Counted from the first letter of the stretch, positions 44,046 to 54,027 are shown. The stretch: DNA of 64,000 bases from Nitrospira sp. (GCA_024998595.1 JACOEK010000001.1:620001-684000); one strand, 5' to 3'. Numbers and translations are program-made. The notes: a model not told the origin generated them from the letters alone.

Positions 44046-45989
44046 ATGTCTCTGTTGAAAAATATCCACAGTCCCGCTGATTTGAAGCGCCTGTCCCCTG
44101 AACAGTTTCCGGAACTATGCCAGGAGATTCGTGAGCAAATCCTCGGGGTGGTTTCGAATGTCGGGGGGCATCTGGCCTCCAATCTGGGTGTCGTGGAGTT
44201 GACGGTCGCACTGCAATATCTCCTGGAGACGCCAAAGGATAAAATCGTCTGGGATACGAGCAATCAAGCCTATACCCACAAGCTCCTCACGGGACGCCGG
44301 GAACAGTTCCATACGTTGCGGCAATACGGCGGGTTGAGCGGCTTCTGCAAGCGTGAAGAGAGTGTCTATGACACCTTCAATGCCGGCCATGCCGGCACCG
44401 GCGTCTCGGCCGCCTTCGGCATGGTGGAAGCACGCGAGCAGCGGGGCGAAAAACACAAGGTCGTCTGCGTCGTCGGCGACGGGGCCATGACGGCGGGAAT
44501 GACTCTTGAGGGTTTGCACCACGCCGGCGGGACGAATAAGGACTTTATCGTTGTCCTGAACGACAATCAAATGTCGATTTCCCGAAACGTTGGAGCCATT
44601 TCCGCCTACCTGAACCGGACTTTCACCGGCGAGTTCTATGCCCGGATGCGTGAAGAAACCGGCCAGCTGCTCAGAAAGATTCCCCACATCGGCTTGGAAG
44701 TTCAGAAAATAGCCCGGCGGGCTGAAGAATTGGCCAAGGGCGCGATTCTTCCCGGTCTGTTGTTCGAGGAATTAGGCTTCCAGTATGCCGGGCCGATCGA
44801 CGGACATAACTTTGAACACCTCCTTCCGACATTGGAAAACGTGCTGAAAATGAAAGGCCCGGTCCTGCTGCACGTGATCACGAAAAAAGGCTTGGGGTAT
44901 CAGGCTGCCATGGACAACCCCGTCTGGTTCCATGCCTGCCCTCCGTTCGTGCGCGAAACGGGCGTGCCGGCGAAAAAGGCCGTACGTCCCAGTTACACCA
45001 GCATGGCGGTCGATGCCTTGATCAAAGTGGCGCGTCAAGACAAGCGGGTGGTGGCGATCACTGCCGCGATGTGTGAAGGCACCGGTCTGAATGCGTTTGA
45101 AAAAGAGTTCCCCGATCGGATCTATGACGTCGGCATCGCCGAGCAACATGCCGTCACCTTCGCCGCCGGTATGGCTGCGCAGGGCATGAAGCCGGTGGTG
45201 GCCCTGTATTCCACTTTCTTGCAACGAGCCTATGACCAGGTCGTGCACGATGTGGCTACCCAGAACTTGCCGGTCACCTTCTGCATCGATCGAGGCGGTC
45301 TCGTAGCCGAAGACGGCACGACCCACCATGGCGCATTCGATTTCGCGTTCCTGCGGCATGTGCCGAACATGGTGGTGGCCGCGCCGAAGGATGAGAACGA
45401 GCTGCAGCACATGATGAAGACCTGCGTCAGCTACGATGGTCCCGCCTCGGTGCGATATGCCCGTGGTGTGAGCCTCGGTGTCCCGATGGATCCCGAACCG
45501 ACGGCATTGCCGATTGGTAAGGGCGAGTTGTTGCGAGAAGGAACGGATGTGGCGATCGTGGCGATTGGCGTGACAGTTTGGCCGGCTATGAAGGCCGCCG
45601 AACGGTTGGCGCAGGAAGGTATTTCCGCCGCCGTGGTGAACGCTCGCTTCGCGAAGCCGCTGGATACCGAACTCATCCTCAAGACCGCGAAGAACGTCCG
45701 TTGCTTGGTAACGGTGGAAGAAGGCTGCAAAATGGGCGGATTCGGTTCCGCAGTCCTGGAAACGCTGTCCGACGCCGGACTCATGTTGCGAACCAAGGTG
45801 CTGGGATTGCCGGATTGGTACATCGAGCAAGGCCCGCAGGACCTGTTGCGCGAACGGTACGGCCTGACAGCGGACGGTATCTATAACAGCGTCAAAAATA
45901 TTTTTGGCGCCGGTGTGGTCGCAGACGATGCCGCGCGCGTGGCCTCGCTCGTCGGCAGCTTGCCGCATGGCGATGAGCAGGGCAGCTAA
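44046..45989 (+). CDS. dxs: 1-deoxy-D-xylulose-5-phosphate synthase
   Basis: 647 aa; HLASNLGVVELTVALQYLL, VVGDGAMTAGMTLEGLHHAG, YDVGIAEQHAVTFAAGMAAQGMKPVVALYSTFLQRAYDQVVHDV. Confidence 0.97.
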   Translation: MSLLKNIHSPADLKRLSPEQFPELCQEIREQILGVVSNVGGHLASNLGVVELTVALQYLLETPKDKIVWDTSNQAYTHKLLTGRREQFHTLRQYGGLSGFCKREESVYDTFNAGHAGTGVSAAFGMVEAREQRGEKHKVVCVVGDGAMTAGMTLEGLHHAGGTNKDFIVVLNDNQMSISRNVGAISAYLNRTFTGEFYARMREETGQLLRKIPHIGLEVQKIARRAEELAKGAILPGLLFEELGFQYAGPIDGHNFEHLLPTLENVLKMKGPVLLHVITKKGLGYQAAMDNPVWFHACPPFVRETGVPAKKAVRPSYTSMAVDALIKVARQDKRVVAITAAMCEGTGLNAFEKEFPDRIYDVGIAEQHAVTFAAGMAAQGMKPVVALYSTFLQRAYDQVVHDVATQNLPVTFCIDRGGLVAEDGTTHHGAFDFAFLRHVPNMVVAAPKDENELQHMMKTCVSYDGPASVRYARGVSLGVPMDPEPTALPIGKGELLREGTDVAIVAIGVTVWPAMKAAERLAQEGISAAVVNARFAKPLDTELILKTAKNVRCLVTVEEGCKMGGFGSAVLETLSDAGLMLRTKVLGLPDWYIEQGPQDLLRERYGLTADGIYNSVKNIFGAGVVADDAARVASLVGSLPHGDEQGS

Positions 45990-46039
45990 CGCCGGTCACC
46001 GAAGCAGACTGAAGATCAACACGACAGACTGACACGCTG

Positions 46040-47236
46040 ATGCATATCACCAGGAAAAAAACACGGCAGATACAGGCAGGCAAGGTCAAGATCGGCGGAG
46101 ATGCACCGATTTCTGTCCAGTCGATGTGCTCCACCGACACGCGCGACGTGAAGGCGACTGTGGAGCAGATTCGGCAGTTGGAAACCGCCGGCTGCGAGCT
46201 CATTCGTGTCGCCGTTCCGGACGAAGCGGCGGCGGACGCGTTGCCGAAGATCAAGGCGGCGATGACGGTGCCGTTGATTGCCGACATCCACTTCGACCAT
46301 CGCCTGGCGCTCAAAGCGGCCGAGGTCGTCGATTGCGTGCGTATCAACCCCGGTAACATCGGGGCCTGGTGGAAGGTGCAGGAGGTGATCAAGGCCGTCA
46401 ACGAGCGGGGCATTCCCCTGCGCGTGGGCGTGAACGGCGGCTCGCTTGAACGGCCCCTGCTCGATAAGTATGGCTGGCCTTCTCCCGAAGCGCTCTCCGA
46501 GTCGGCCTTAAACGCCGTGCATGCGCTTGAAGACGAAGGCTTCACCAACATGAAGGTGTCGCTCAAGGCTTCTGACGTGCATCACGCGATCGATGCCTAC
46601 TATCTGTTCTCCACTCAGTCCAATTACCCGTTGCATATCGGCATTACCGAAGCCGGCACCGCTATGACCGGCGCGGTCAAATCCGCGATCGGCCTTGGCT
46701 GGCTGCTCTCGCAAGGCATCGGTGACACGCTGCGCGTCTCACTCGCCGCCGATCCTGTGGAAGAAGTAAAAGTCGGGTTCGAGATTCTGAAGTCGCTGGA
46801 ATTGCGTCATCGCGGCATCAACGTGATTGCCTGTCCGACCTGCGGTCGAGTTGAAATCGATGTGGTACGTCTGGCCAATGAGTTGGAAAAGAAATTGGGC
46901 CATATCAAGACCCCGTTGAATGTGTCAGTTCTCGGTTGCGTCGTGAACGGCATTGGCGAAGGCAAGGAAGCCGATATCGGCATTGCCGGCGGCGAGGGCA
47001 AAGGCATTCTCTTCAAGAAGGGGAAGCTGATGCGCAAGGTGCCCATGGACGAACTCATGGATACGCTCATCCACGAAGTCGAGCTGCTGGCCAAGGAAAA
47101 AGAAGCTGAAGCGGCAGGCGTGACGCACAATGGGTCGGACGAGCAAGCAGAGGCAGGTTGGGAACTAATGGGTCATGCGCCGGATGAGCAGTCCACCATC
47201 GTCCGCGACATTCCGGTGCTCCCGAGCAAGCCCTAA
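46040..47236 (+). CDS. ispG: 4-hydroxy-3-methylbut-2-en-1-yl diphosphate synthase
   Basis: 398 aa; PISVQSMCSTDTRDVKATVEQIRQLETAGCELIRVAVP, VRINPGNIG, ACPTCGRVEID, VSVLGCVVNGIGEGKEADIGIAGG. Confidence 0.97.
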   Translation: MHITRKKTRQIQAGKVKIGGDAPISVQSMCSTDTRDVKATVEQIRQLETAGCELIRVAVPDEAAADALPKIKAAMTVPLIADIHFDHRLALKAAEVVDCVRINPGNIGAWWKVQEVIKAVNERGIPLRVGVNGGSLERPLLDKYGWPSPEALSESALNAVHALEDEGFTNMKVSLKASDVHHAIDAYYLFSTQSNYPLHIGITEAGTAMTGAVKSAIGLGWLLSQGIGDTLRVSLAADPVEEVKVGFEILKSLELRHRGINVIACPTCGRVEIDVVRLANELEKKLGHIKTPLNVSVLGCVVNGIGEGKEADIGIAGGEGKGILFKKGKLMRKVPMDELMDTLIHEVELLAKEKEAEAAGVTHNGSDEQAEAGWELMGHAPDEQSTIVRDIPVLPSKP

Positions 47237-47339
47237 TCAGCCAGCACGAGATGATCGGCTGTTTTGTTCGAAGATTCCTCTGTTTATCCGCTCTTCGCGG
47301 TTGAGTTCCTGAAGCTCCCCCTTCTATAATCCGATCCGT

Positions 47340-47415
47340 GGCGCCGTACCCAAGTGGCTAAGGGAGCAGTCTGCAAAACTGCGATGCGGCGGTTCGAACC
47401 CGCCCGGCGCCTCCA
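47340..47415 (+). tRNA. tRNA-Cys (anticodon GCA), CCA encoded
   Basis: Acceptor GGCGCCG/CGGCGCC, anticodon stem GCAGT-CTGCAAA-ACTGC, T arm GGCGGTTCGAACCCGCC, discriminator T, CCA. Confidence 0.95.
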
Positions 47416-47700
47416 ACCATTCCTATAGAAATCTCAGAGGGTTCGGTGATTCTGACCGGCCCCTGTTCCAACCGCTGATTTTCCTTACTCCCGGTTTTAC
47501 CCCCGGTTCCAGTCGTACTTTTCGTTGCAATCGCTCCTAAACTCGCTCGATTCACTGCTGTGCGTAAATGAGCCGGGGAGAGATGGGCGTATCGCATCGT
47601 CATGGTGATCGTGGAATGCCCTATCAGTTCCTGCACCGTCAAGCACCACGAGACCCCTGAATCAAGCGCTCACACATCGAGGGATGCAGTACGGGGGGCC
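47358..47700 (-). pseudogene. Decayed tyrosine recombinase/phage integrase C-terminal fragment abutting tRNA-Cys
   Basis: LTVQELIGHSTITMTMRYAHLSPAHLRTAVNRA (integrase C-terminal H-x-x-M-T-x-R-Y-A-H-L-S motif); upstream residues (…MCERLIQGSRGA*) are recognisable only in another frame, and the catalytic domain is absent. Confidence 0.85.
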
Positions 47701-47983
47701 TGAACCGTCTGCTTTGATTTTGAATTGAATTCGGTCCACATCGAGAAATGGAGAATTCCGCGTCTCATGCTGGCGAGCTAGCTTGGCTCTTGATATTGAT
47801 GCCCGGCACGCAACTGGCTTGTCGAGCAAAGGTTCAGCCGTGCGACGTTCTGCATGCTAATACCTAGGAGATTGTGTGGTATAACTGGACGCGAAAAATC
47901 GTAGAAATTTCTTCATCGCAGTCCACATAGCGGCCGATTTGTGACGAGTCATGGCGCAATCCAAACAACGCTAAGCTTGAATT

Positions 47984-49540
47984 ATGCCTCTACACTCCAT
48001 CGGTTTCATTGCCCTCTTTCTCCCGCTCTCTGTTCTTCTCTATTTCGTCCTTGGTAAGACAGGACACGGTCGCGTAGCACTTGCCTGGCTTATCGGGACG
48101 TCACTGTGGTTTGCTGGTTGGCGTGCGTTTTTTGACGCGGAACTGCTTCTCTTTTCGATCGTGGCGAACTTCCTGTTTGGACTCACCATCCATCGATGCT
48201 CGCAGAAGCATGGAATTATACGCACAGTGCTCCTGACCGGGGGCGTGTTCATGAATCTCGGGGCGCTTGCTTACTTTAAGTATTCAACATTTATCCTGGA
48301 GAATCTTAATCTCGCCGGCGATACGGTTTCCTCATTTGTCGCGAGTTCGCTCCCGCTTGGCATTTCATTCCTGACATTTCAACAAATTGCCTATCTGGTC
48401 GATGTTTCACGAGGCCGGGTCACCACGTTTCGGTTTCTGGAATATTGTGTCTTCTGCAGTTTCTTTCCAAAACTGCTGGCTGGCCCCATCACTCGGTATG
48501 AAGAATTTGCACCCCAGATCGTGAAGGCGATGCACTCCCTCTCAACATTGGCCTTCGCCGAAGGGGTCACTCTATTCGCGATCGGGCTAACCAAGAAAGT
48601 GCTGCTGGCAGACACCCTGGCTGGCTATGCCAACCCCATCTTCGCTGCAGACTCATCTGGCCGACAATTGGGTATGGTGGAAGCTTGGGGTGGGATCTTC
48701 GCTTATTCGTTCCAATTGTATTTCGATTTTTCAGGCTACACGGACATGGCACTGGGCGTAGCCCGACTATTCGGGTTCACGCTCCCGCAGAATTTCAACT
48801 CACCCTACAAGGCCACCAATATTATCGATTTTTGGCAGCGCTGGCACATGACTCTTTCCCGCTTCCTTCGCGACTACCTGTATATTCCTTTGGGCGGCAA
48901 TCGGAAGGGCGTCTTTCGGCAACAGGTGCACATCTTCATTACGATGATGCTCTGTGGGCTCTGGCATGGAGCCAATTGGACTTTTGTAATCTGGGGCGCG
49001 CTTCATGGTCTGTATCTGTTGATCAACCATGGATGGCGAAGACTCGGGATGCATTGTTCCCCCATGATGGGATGGATGGTGACATTTCTCTCCACCGCCA
49101 TGGCCTGGGTCTGGTTTCGGGCAGAAAGTATTCCAGCAGCCACACGGATAACAGCATCCCTACTCGGTATCAACGGGTTCTGGGCACAGGGGTTCCGAGA
49201 TACCCTTCATCACCTTGAGAAGCCTGCGGCACAATTCCATTCGGTTGCGCAGTTTTTCAGCCTTGATGACATGCGGATTGCCTTCTCTTTCGATCGATGG
49301 ACGGTGTATCCGGTCAACGTGCTCTTTTCAGAACCTGTTTTGCATACCTTCTGGTTGGCCGTGTCAGGGATTGTCGCATTAAGGCTCCCCAATACTCGGG
49401 AATGGATGACCACCGAGCATCAAAGCCTGGAGGCTTCCCTGACAATGAGGAGAGCCGTCTTAATCGGTGCCCTGCTGTTTATGGTGTTACTCGCATCGAT
49501 GACCTCGCACCCTGGTGGATTTATTTACGAAAACTTCTAA
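47984..49540 (+). CDS. MBOAT-family O-acyltransferase (AlgI/DltB-like)
   Basis: 518 aa; LPLGISFLTFQQIAYLVDVSRG, FPKLLAGPITRYEEFAPQ, YLYIPLGGNRKG, MMLCGLWHGANWTFVIWGALHGLYLL. Confidence 0.93.
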   Translation: MPLHSIGFIALFLPLSVLLYFVLGKTGHGRVALAWLIGTSLWFAGWRAFFDAELLLFSIVANFLFGLTIHRCSQKHGIIRTVLLTGGVFMNLGALAYFKYSTFILENLNLAGDTVSSFVASSLPLGISFLTFQQIAYLVDVSRGRVTTFRFLEYCVFCSFFPKLLAGPITRYEEFAPQIVKAMHSLSTLAFAEGVTLFAIGLTKKVLLADTLAGYANPIFAADSSGRQLGMVEAWGGIFAYSFQLYFDFSGYTDMALGVARLFGFTLPQNFNSPYKATNIIDFWQRWHMTLSRFLRDYLYIPLGGNRKGVFRQQVHIFITMMLCGLWHGANWTFVIWGALHGLYLLINHGWRRLGMHCSPMMGWMVTFLSTAMAWVWFRAESIPAATRITASLLGINGFWAQGFRDTLHHLEKPAAQFHSVAQFFSLDDMRIAFSFDRWTVYPVNVLFSEPVLHTFWLAVSGIVALRLPNTREWMTTEHQSLEASLTMRRAVLIGALLFMVLLASMTSHPGGFIYENF

Positions 49541-49546
49541 CATGCC

Positions 49547-50692
49547 ATGACATTACTCACGGCAGGAAAATATGTGGGTACCATAGCCTTATCGCTCACG
49601 GTGCTTTCTGCTCTGTATATTGGCGCCTTCGTATATCAATTAGGCGCGCACGTGCCGGCTGAGTATTGGATCTATGAGACGCAAATCGTCAAGCGTGACC
49701 TATTGGCGCAGCATCGGGGCAAGAAGAAAATTCTCATTGTAGGGGGATCCAGCACATTTTTCGGGATAGATGCCGAACGGATCGAACAGTCTCTTGGAAT
49801 TCACACACTGAATTTGGGGGTGAGTATTGGTCGCCCGGTTGCTGTGATGGTGAACGAAATTGCACCCTATCTACAACTCGGAGATATCGTGATCTTCCCT
49901 CTCGAGTATGAGCAGTACCGTTCAGAAACCACCTACACCGAATGGTTCACCAATCAAATGATGGCCTGGGACCCTGATTATTTCTGGCAACTGAATGTCG
50001 CAGAGAAGGTAAGGTTTATGTTTTCCGTCCTGCCGCAACGAGTCCTTCTTGGCGTCATCACTAAAGCTGCCGGCTCGTATATTGACAGTGTACGAGCGAG
50101 AGCACTCAAGCCTTCCACACAGATCCTCCAACTAGTACACGAGGCCTGGTCTCAGCCGAACTATAGCCCCTCTAAAATGTATTCCTTTCTGAACAACGAT
50201 CGCCATGGTGCCGCCATCATGCGAACGTCTGAGCCGACAGTCGTATCTACCGAAGACCCTTACGAACTGGATCTCGATTTCATCGAGTCAAGGTATTTCT
50301 GGAGTACTTTGCAAGAGTTCGTAGCAGGCTGCCGATCTAAAGGGATCAGCGTGTACTTCGCATGGCCACCGGTCGTGAAGGGGAAGCTCGACTTTCATTC
50401 TCCACGCGTGAAACGAGCCGTGGCCGAGATTATGCGACGCATGCAAGACATGGCAATACCGTTCTTGGGCACTCCATCCGACTTTCAATATGTTATCGAG
50501 GACTTCACGGATAGCCTTTATCACCTCACCCTTCAGGGAAGAACCGAACATACATCTAGACTGCTTGGTTATCTTATGAAGGAACAGGGCCTGTCTGTCG
50601 TCAATGAAGCTGCTGGCTCGACGAACACCTCCTCCCTCGGAACTGCCCATGTGGGTAGCACGAATAGTGGCCCTGCGACCGTATCACCTTAG
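49547..50692 (+). CDS. SGNH-hydrolase-like (AlgJ/DltD-type) membrane-anchored protein, putative MBOAT partner
   Basis: 381 aa; N-terminal TM, ILIVGGSSTFFGIDAERIEQSLGIHTLNLGVS (SGNH block I-like), downstream of the MBOAT gene by 6 nt. Confidence 0.65.
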   Translation: MTLLTAGKYVGTIALSLTVLSALYIGAFVYQLGAHVPAEYWIYETQIVKRDLLAQHRGKKKILIVGGSSTFFGIDAERIEQSLGIHTLNLGVSIGRPVAVMVNEIAPYLQLGDIVIFPLEYEQYRSETTYTEWFTNQMMAWDPDYFWQLNVAEKVRFMFSVLPQRVLLGVITKAAGSYIDSVRARALKPSTQILQLVHEAWSQPNYSPSKMYSFLNNDRHGAAIMRTSEPTVVSTEDPYELDLDFIESRYFWSTLQEFVAGCRSKGISVYFAWPPVVKGKLDFHSPRVKRAVAEIMRRMQDMAIPFLGTPSDFQYVIEDFTDSLYHLTLQGRTEHTSRLLGYLMKEQGLSVVNEAAGSTNTSSLGTAHVGSTNSGPATVSP

Positions 50693-50908
50693 GTTCCCTC
50701 GAGCTTCTTTTCCGACTGGCCGCATTCGTCATCCCATGCGACTCCCATTGTTGTTGCCCGGTTCCTGCCTTCCTGTTCGTGCTGATCGCGAGCCCTCAGA
50801 TCAAGCCCTTGAACGGGGTTGTAGGGAGTGGTTTCCCCCGGGGAGTCCCCTAGCTACAGTCTCCCCTCCGACATGATGTAATCGTGTGCTGGGTGATGGA
50901 GGGAGAGA

Positions 50909-51232
50909 ATGAAGATTCTGTTAGGGAGTTTGTTGTGCATCGCTTTCGTGGGGTGCAGCTATTCCGACGGAGATCGCGCGGGGTACTTACAGAAATTGTC
51001 TCGGAAGGGGTGGCTGTGTAAGACCTTTGAAGGCGAACTCGCCATGACCACCGTCCCTGGCGTGGCGCCGACGTTATGGGATTTTACCGTCTGGGATGAC
51101 GACGTCGCAAAGAAACTGGACGGGCAGATGGGGAAACGGGTCGTCCTGCACTACAAGGAGTTACGCTATCTGCCCACCACCTGTTTCGGCGAAACGACCT
51201 ACTTCGTGGATCGCGCCGACATCGTGGACTAA
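50909..51232 (+). CDS. small predicted lipoprotein, unknown function
   Basis: 107 aa; lipobox-like LLCIAFVGCSYSDGD; ORF preceded by ggagggaga. Confidence 0.65.
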   Translation: MKILLGSLLCIAFVGCSYSDGDRAGYLQKLSRKGWLCKTFEGELAMTTVPGVAPTLWDFTVWDDDVAKKLDGQMGKRVVLHYKELRYLPTTCFGETTYFVDRADIVD

Positions 51233-51251
51233 CATAGAGGAGGGAGAAATC

Positions 51252-51707
51252 ATGGCCCTTATCGAAAAGTCAGTTGAAGTACAGGTCCCCGTCCGAACGG
51301 CCTACAACCAGTGGACGCAGTTCGAGGAATTTCCTAAATTCATGGAAGGCGTGGTGCAGGTTCAACAACTCGACAGCACACATTTGCACTGGAAGGCGAA
51401 GATTGCCGGTAAAGAAAAACAATGGGATGCGGTCATCACTGAGCAACATCCCGACGAACGTATTGCCTGGAAGAGTACGCAGGGGGCTAAAAACGCTGGT
51501 GTCGTGACGTTTCACCGCCTTTCGGATCAAACAAGTAAGATCATGCTGCAGTTGGATTATGAACCAGAAGGCGTCGTCGAGAATGTGGGCGACGCGTTTG
51601 GTGCCGTATCCCTCCGTGTCGAAGGCGATCTGACGCGATTTAAGGAGTTCATTGAAACGCGCGGGCGAGAAAGCGGGGCCTGGAGAGGGGACGTCAAAGG
51701 CAAGTGA
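51252..51707 (+). CDS. SRPBCC/polyketide cyclase-like protein
   Basis: ATG at 51252 with gaggagggagaaatc upstream; MALIEKSVEVQVPVRTAYNQWTQFEEFPKFMEGVVQVQQLD. Confidence 0.85.
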   Translation: MALIEKSVEVQVPVRTAYNQWTQFEEFPKFMEGVVQVQQLDSTHLHWKAKIAGKEKQWDAVITEQHPDERIAWKSTQGAKNAGVVTFHRLSDQTSKIMLQLDYEPEGVVENVGDAFGAVSLRVEGDLTRFKEFIETRGRESGAWRGDVKGK

Positions 51708-51738
51708 GTCCCACACCTGCGCAGCTGAGGCTGGCATG

Positions 51739-51769
51739 GACAGGAATTTGTCCTGCCTGTCGTGTTTTT
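51739..51769 (+). terminator. Putative terminator after the SRPBCC gene
   Basis: gacagg-aatttgtcctg-cctgtc followed by gtgttttt. Confidence 0.5.
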
Positions 51770-52281
51770 GGTCATGGTGCATCGTTACGTTTCATCACCG
51801 TGATCTGTAGCCCTCCCAATCGATGTCGCTATCTGCTGCCTTGCCAGCCATATCTGCCTCCCAATGTATTGAAACAGTGAGTGTCAGGTGTGATGATACG
51901 GGTTCAGAGCGAACGACCTTCCTCTGATCCTCGTGAGTGCATGAGAGACGTAGGGTGAGGCTTTCTCACGCATCCGGGTATCCGACCTGCCAAAATCCCT
52001 TGATACCATGCGAAACGGCGGCTTGACTGATAGAAGTGTAACCCCACCTAGGGATACATAGAACCATCCGGGTTCGTGGTGCGGTGGAACTGTGGCGAAT
52101 TCCTACGCGAGTGTATGGGGCGCGCCAGATCGGACCTTCTTGATCCGGTCTGACGGTGGGAGCGGATGGGCCAGCGCGTCTAGAGTAAATTAAGGCTGAC
52201 GCCTGCTGTCCGGTACGTCATCCGACATACGTTCATGGTATGCTGCGCCGTGGGAAACCATTTTGACATTCGAAAGGATTC

Positions 52282-54027
52282 ATGACCCCTGACCCTATTT
52301 TCTTTCGAGATCTCGCCTATGTCTTCATCGCCGCCGTCGTCGGCGGGACCTCCGCGTATCTGCTCCGTCAGCCGTTGATTCTGGGATATGTCTTCGGCGG
52401 CATTCTGATCAGCCCTTTGACGCCGGGTCCATCCATTTCGGATGTCCATAGTTTCGAAATGTTCGCCGAGATCGGTGTGATCCTGCTGATGTTCTGCATC
52501 GGCATTGAATTTTCACTGAACGACTTGTTGCGAGTGCGGTGGGTCGCCTTGCTAGGAGGGCCGATCGGTATTGTTCTTTCCATCCTACTCGGCGTCGGTG
52601 TGGGCGAGGTGGTGGGGTGGAATTTCATCCAAAGCGTGGTGATCGGCGCAGTCGTGTCCGTAGCCAGCACGATGGTGCTGGCCCGCTTGCTGCTGGACAG
52701 CGGAGACTTGCGTGCCAAGCACGGCAGGGTGATGATCGGGATTACGCTGGTCGAGGATTTGGCGGTAGTCGTGCTCACCGTGCTGCTTCCGGCGCTCGGG
52801 GCTCTGGAACCGGGCCGCTTTGCAGCCATTGGGAAAGCATTATGGCTGGCGGTCCTGATTCTGGTTCCCTTTTCCTATCTCGCCTCGAAGGCGATTCCTC
52901 CGCTGTTGACACGCATTGCGAAGACGCAAAATGCCGAACTGTTTCTCTTGGTTTCGTTGTCTCTGGGCATCGGGACGGCGGCTGTGACACAGATGGCAGG
53001 ATTGTCCCTTGCGCTAGGCGCCTTCCTCGCGGGACTGATCATCAGCGGTTCGGAATATGGTCACGAAATGCTCGCCCGGCTCCTGTCGTTACGGGATGCG
53101 TTCGTGGCCCTCTTTTTTGTGACTATCGGTATCCTGATCGATCCGCGGGTCGTGTGGTCCAATTTGCCATTACTCGGCCTCATGCTCGGATTGATTATCA
53201 TCGGGAAATTCGTCATTTGGACGTTGGTCGTGAAGCTGTTTCGTTACGCCTGGGGCACAGCCCTGCTCGTGGGCGTCGGCCTCACGCAAATCGGCGAATT
53301 TTCCTTTGTGTTGGTACAGGTCGCCAAAACGGCAGGCCATGTGGGCGAGGATGTGTACAATGCTACTCTCGCCGCATCCCTCCTGAGCATTCTTCTCAAC
53401 GCTCCACTGGTTCGGTACGCGCCGAGGTGGATCGCGGCGTTGCATTTTCGAATGGGACGGGTTTCCGCGCCAATCCAAGGGGGAGTGCAGGACGAGCAAG
53501 CAGGGCATGTGTTGGTCTGCGGATTCGGTCGCATGGGTAGCACGGTTGGGCTGGCTCTCGACCATTTTTCGATTCCCTACACGGTCATTGAGCGCGACCC
53601 AGATCTCGTGCGACAGTTACGTCGTCGCGGCATTTCTTGCGTGTATGGAGACGCTTCGCAAACCGAGTTGTTGAACGCGGCCGGTGCTGAGCGGGCTGCG
53701 CTGGCGATTGTTGCGCTGCCGGTGCTCAGCGAAGCATCGCTGACCCTCCGGCGGCTGCGAACACTGAATGAAAAGTTACCCGTTCTTGTCCGGGCACATG
53801 GCTTTAGGGAGGCTGAAGATCTGAAGGACGTCGGCGCGACAGAAATCATCCTGCCCGAAGTCGAGGGGGCGCACACATTGATCCGACATGCCTTTCAGGC
53901 CTTGAAGGTCCCGAAGTCGAACATTCTTGCCTATCTCAAATCCTGTCAGGATGTCAGGTCGTCCGACGAAGGAATGGACGGCCAGGATGTGGAGGTTGGA
54001 AAAGCCGGTACGGGGCGAAGTACGTGA
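52282..54027 (+). CDS. CPA2-family (Kef-type) monovalent cation:proton antiporter with TrkA-N domain
   Basis: 581 aa; polytopic N-terminal half (LLMFCIGIEFSLNDLLRV, GLSLALGAFLAGLIISGSEYGHEM) plus Rossmann VLVCGFGRMGSTVGLALDHFSIPYTVIERDPDLVRQLRRRGISCVYGDAS. Confidence 0.93.
   Translation: MTPDPIFFRDLAYVFIAAVVGGTSAYLLRQPLILGYVFGGILISPLTPGPSISDVHSFEMFAEIGVILLMFCIGIEFSLNDLLRVRWVALLGGPIGIVLSILLGVGVGEVVGWNFIQSVVIGAVVSVASTMVLARLLLDSGDLRAKHGRVMIGITLVEDLAVVVLTVLLPALGALEPGRFAAIGKALWLAVLILVPFSYLASKAIPPLLTRIAKTQNAELFLLVSLSLGIGTAAVTQMAGLSLALGAFLAGLIISGSEYGHEMLARLLSLRDAFVALFFVTIGILIDPRVVWSNLPLLGLMLGLIIIGKFVIWTLVVKLFRYAWGTALLVGVGLTQIGEFSFVLVQVAKTAGHVGEDVYNATLAASLLSILLNAPLVRYAPRWIAALHFRMGRVSAPIQGGVQDEQAGHVLVCGFGRMGSTVGLALDHFSIPYTVIERDPDLVRQLRRRGISCVYGDASQTELLNAAGAERAALAIVALPVLSEASLTLRRLRTLNEKLPVLVRAHGFREAEDLKDVGATEIILPEVEGAHTLIRHAFQALKVPKSNILAYLKSCQDVRSSDEGMDGQDVEVGKAGTGRST

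Noticed and set aside
44772-45968. 398-aa ORF on - strand
   Set aside because: Shadow ORF antisense to dxs; no family signature.
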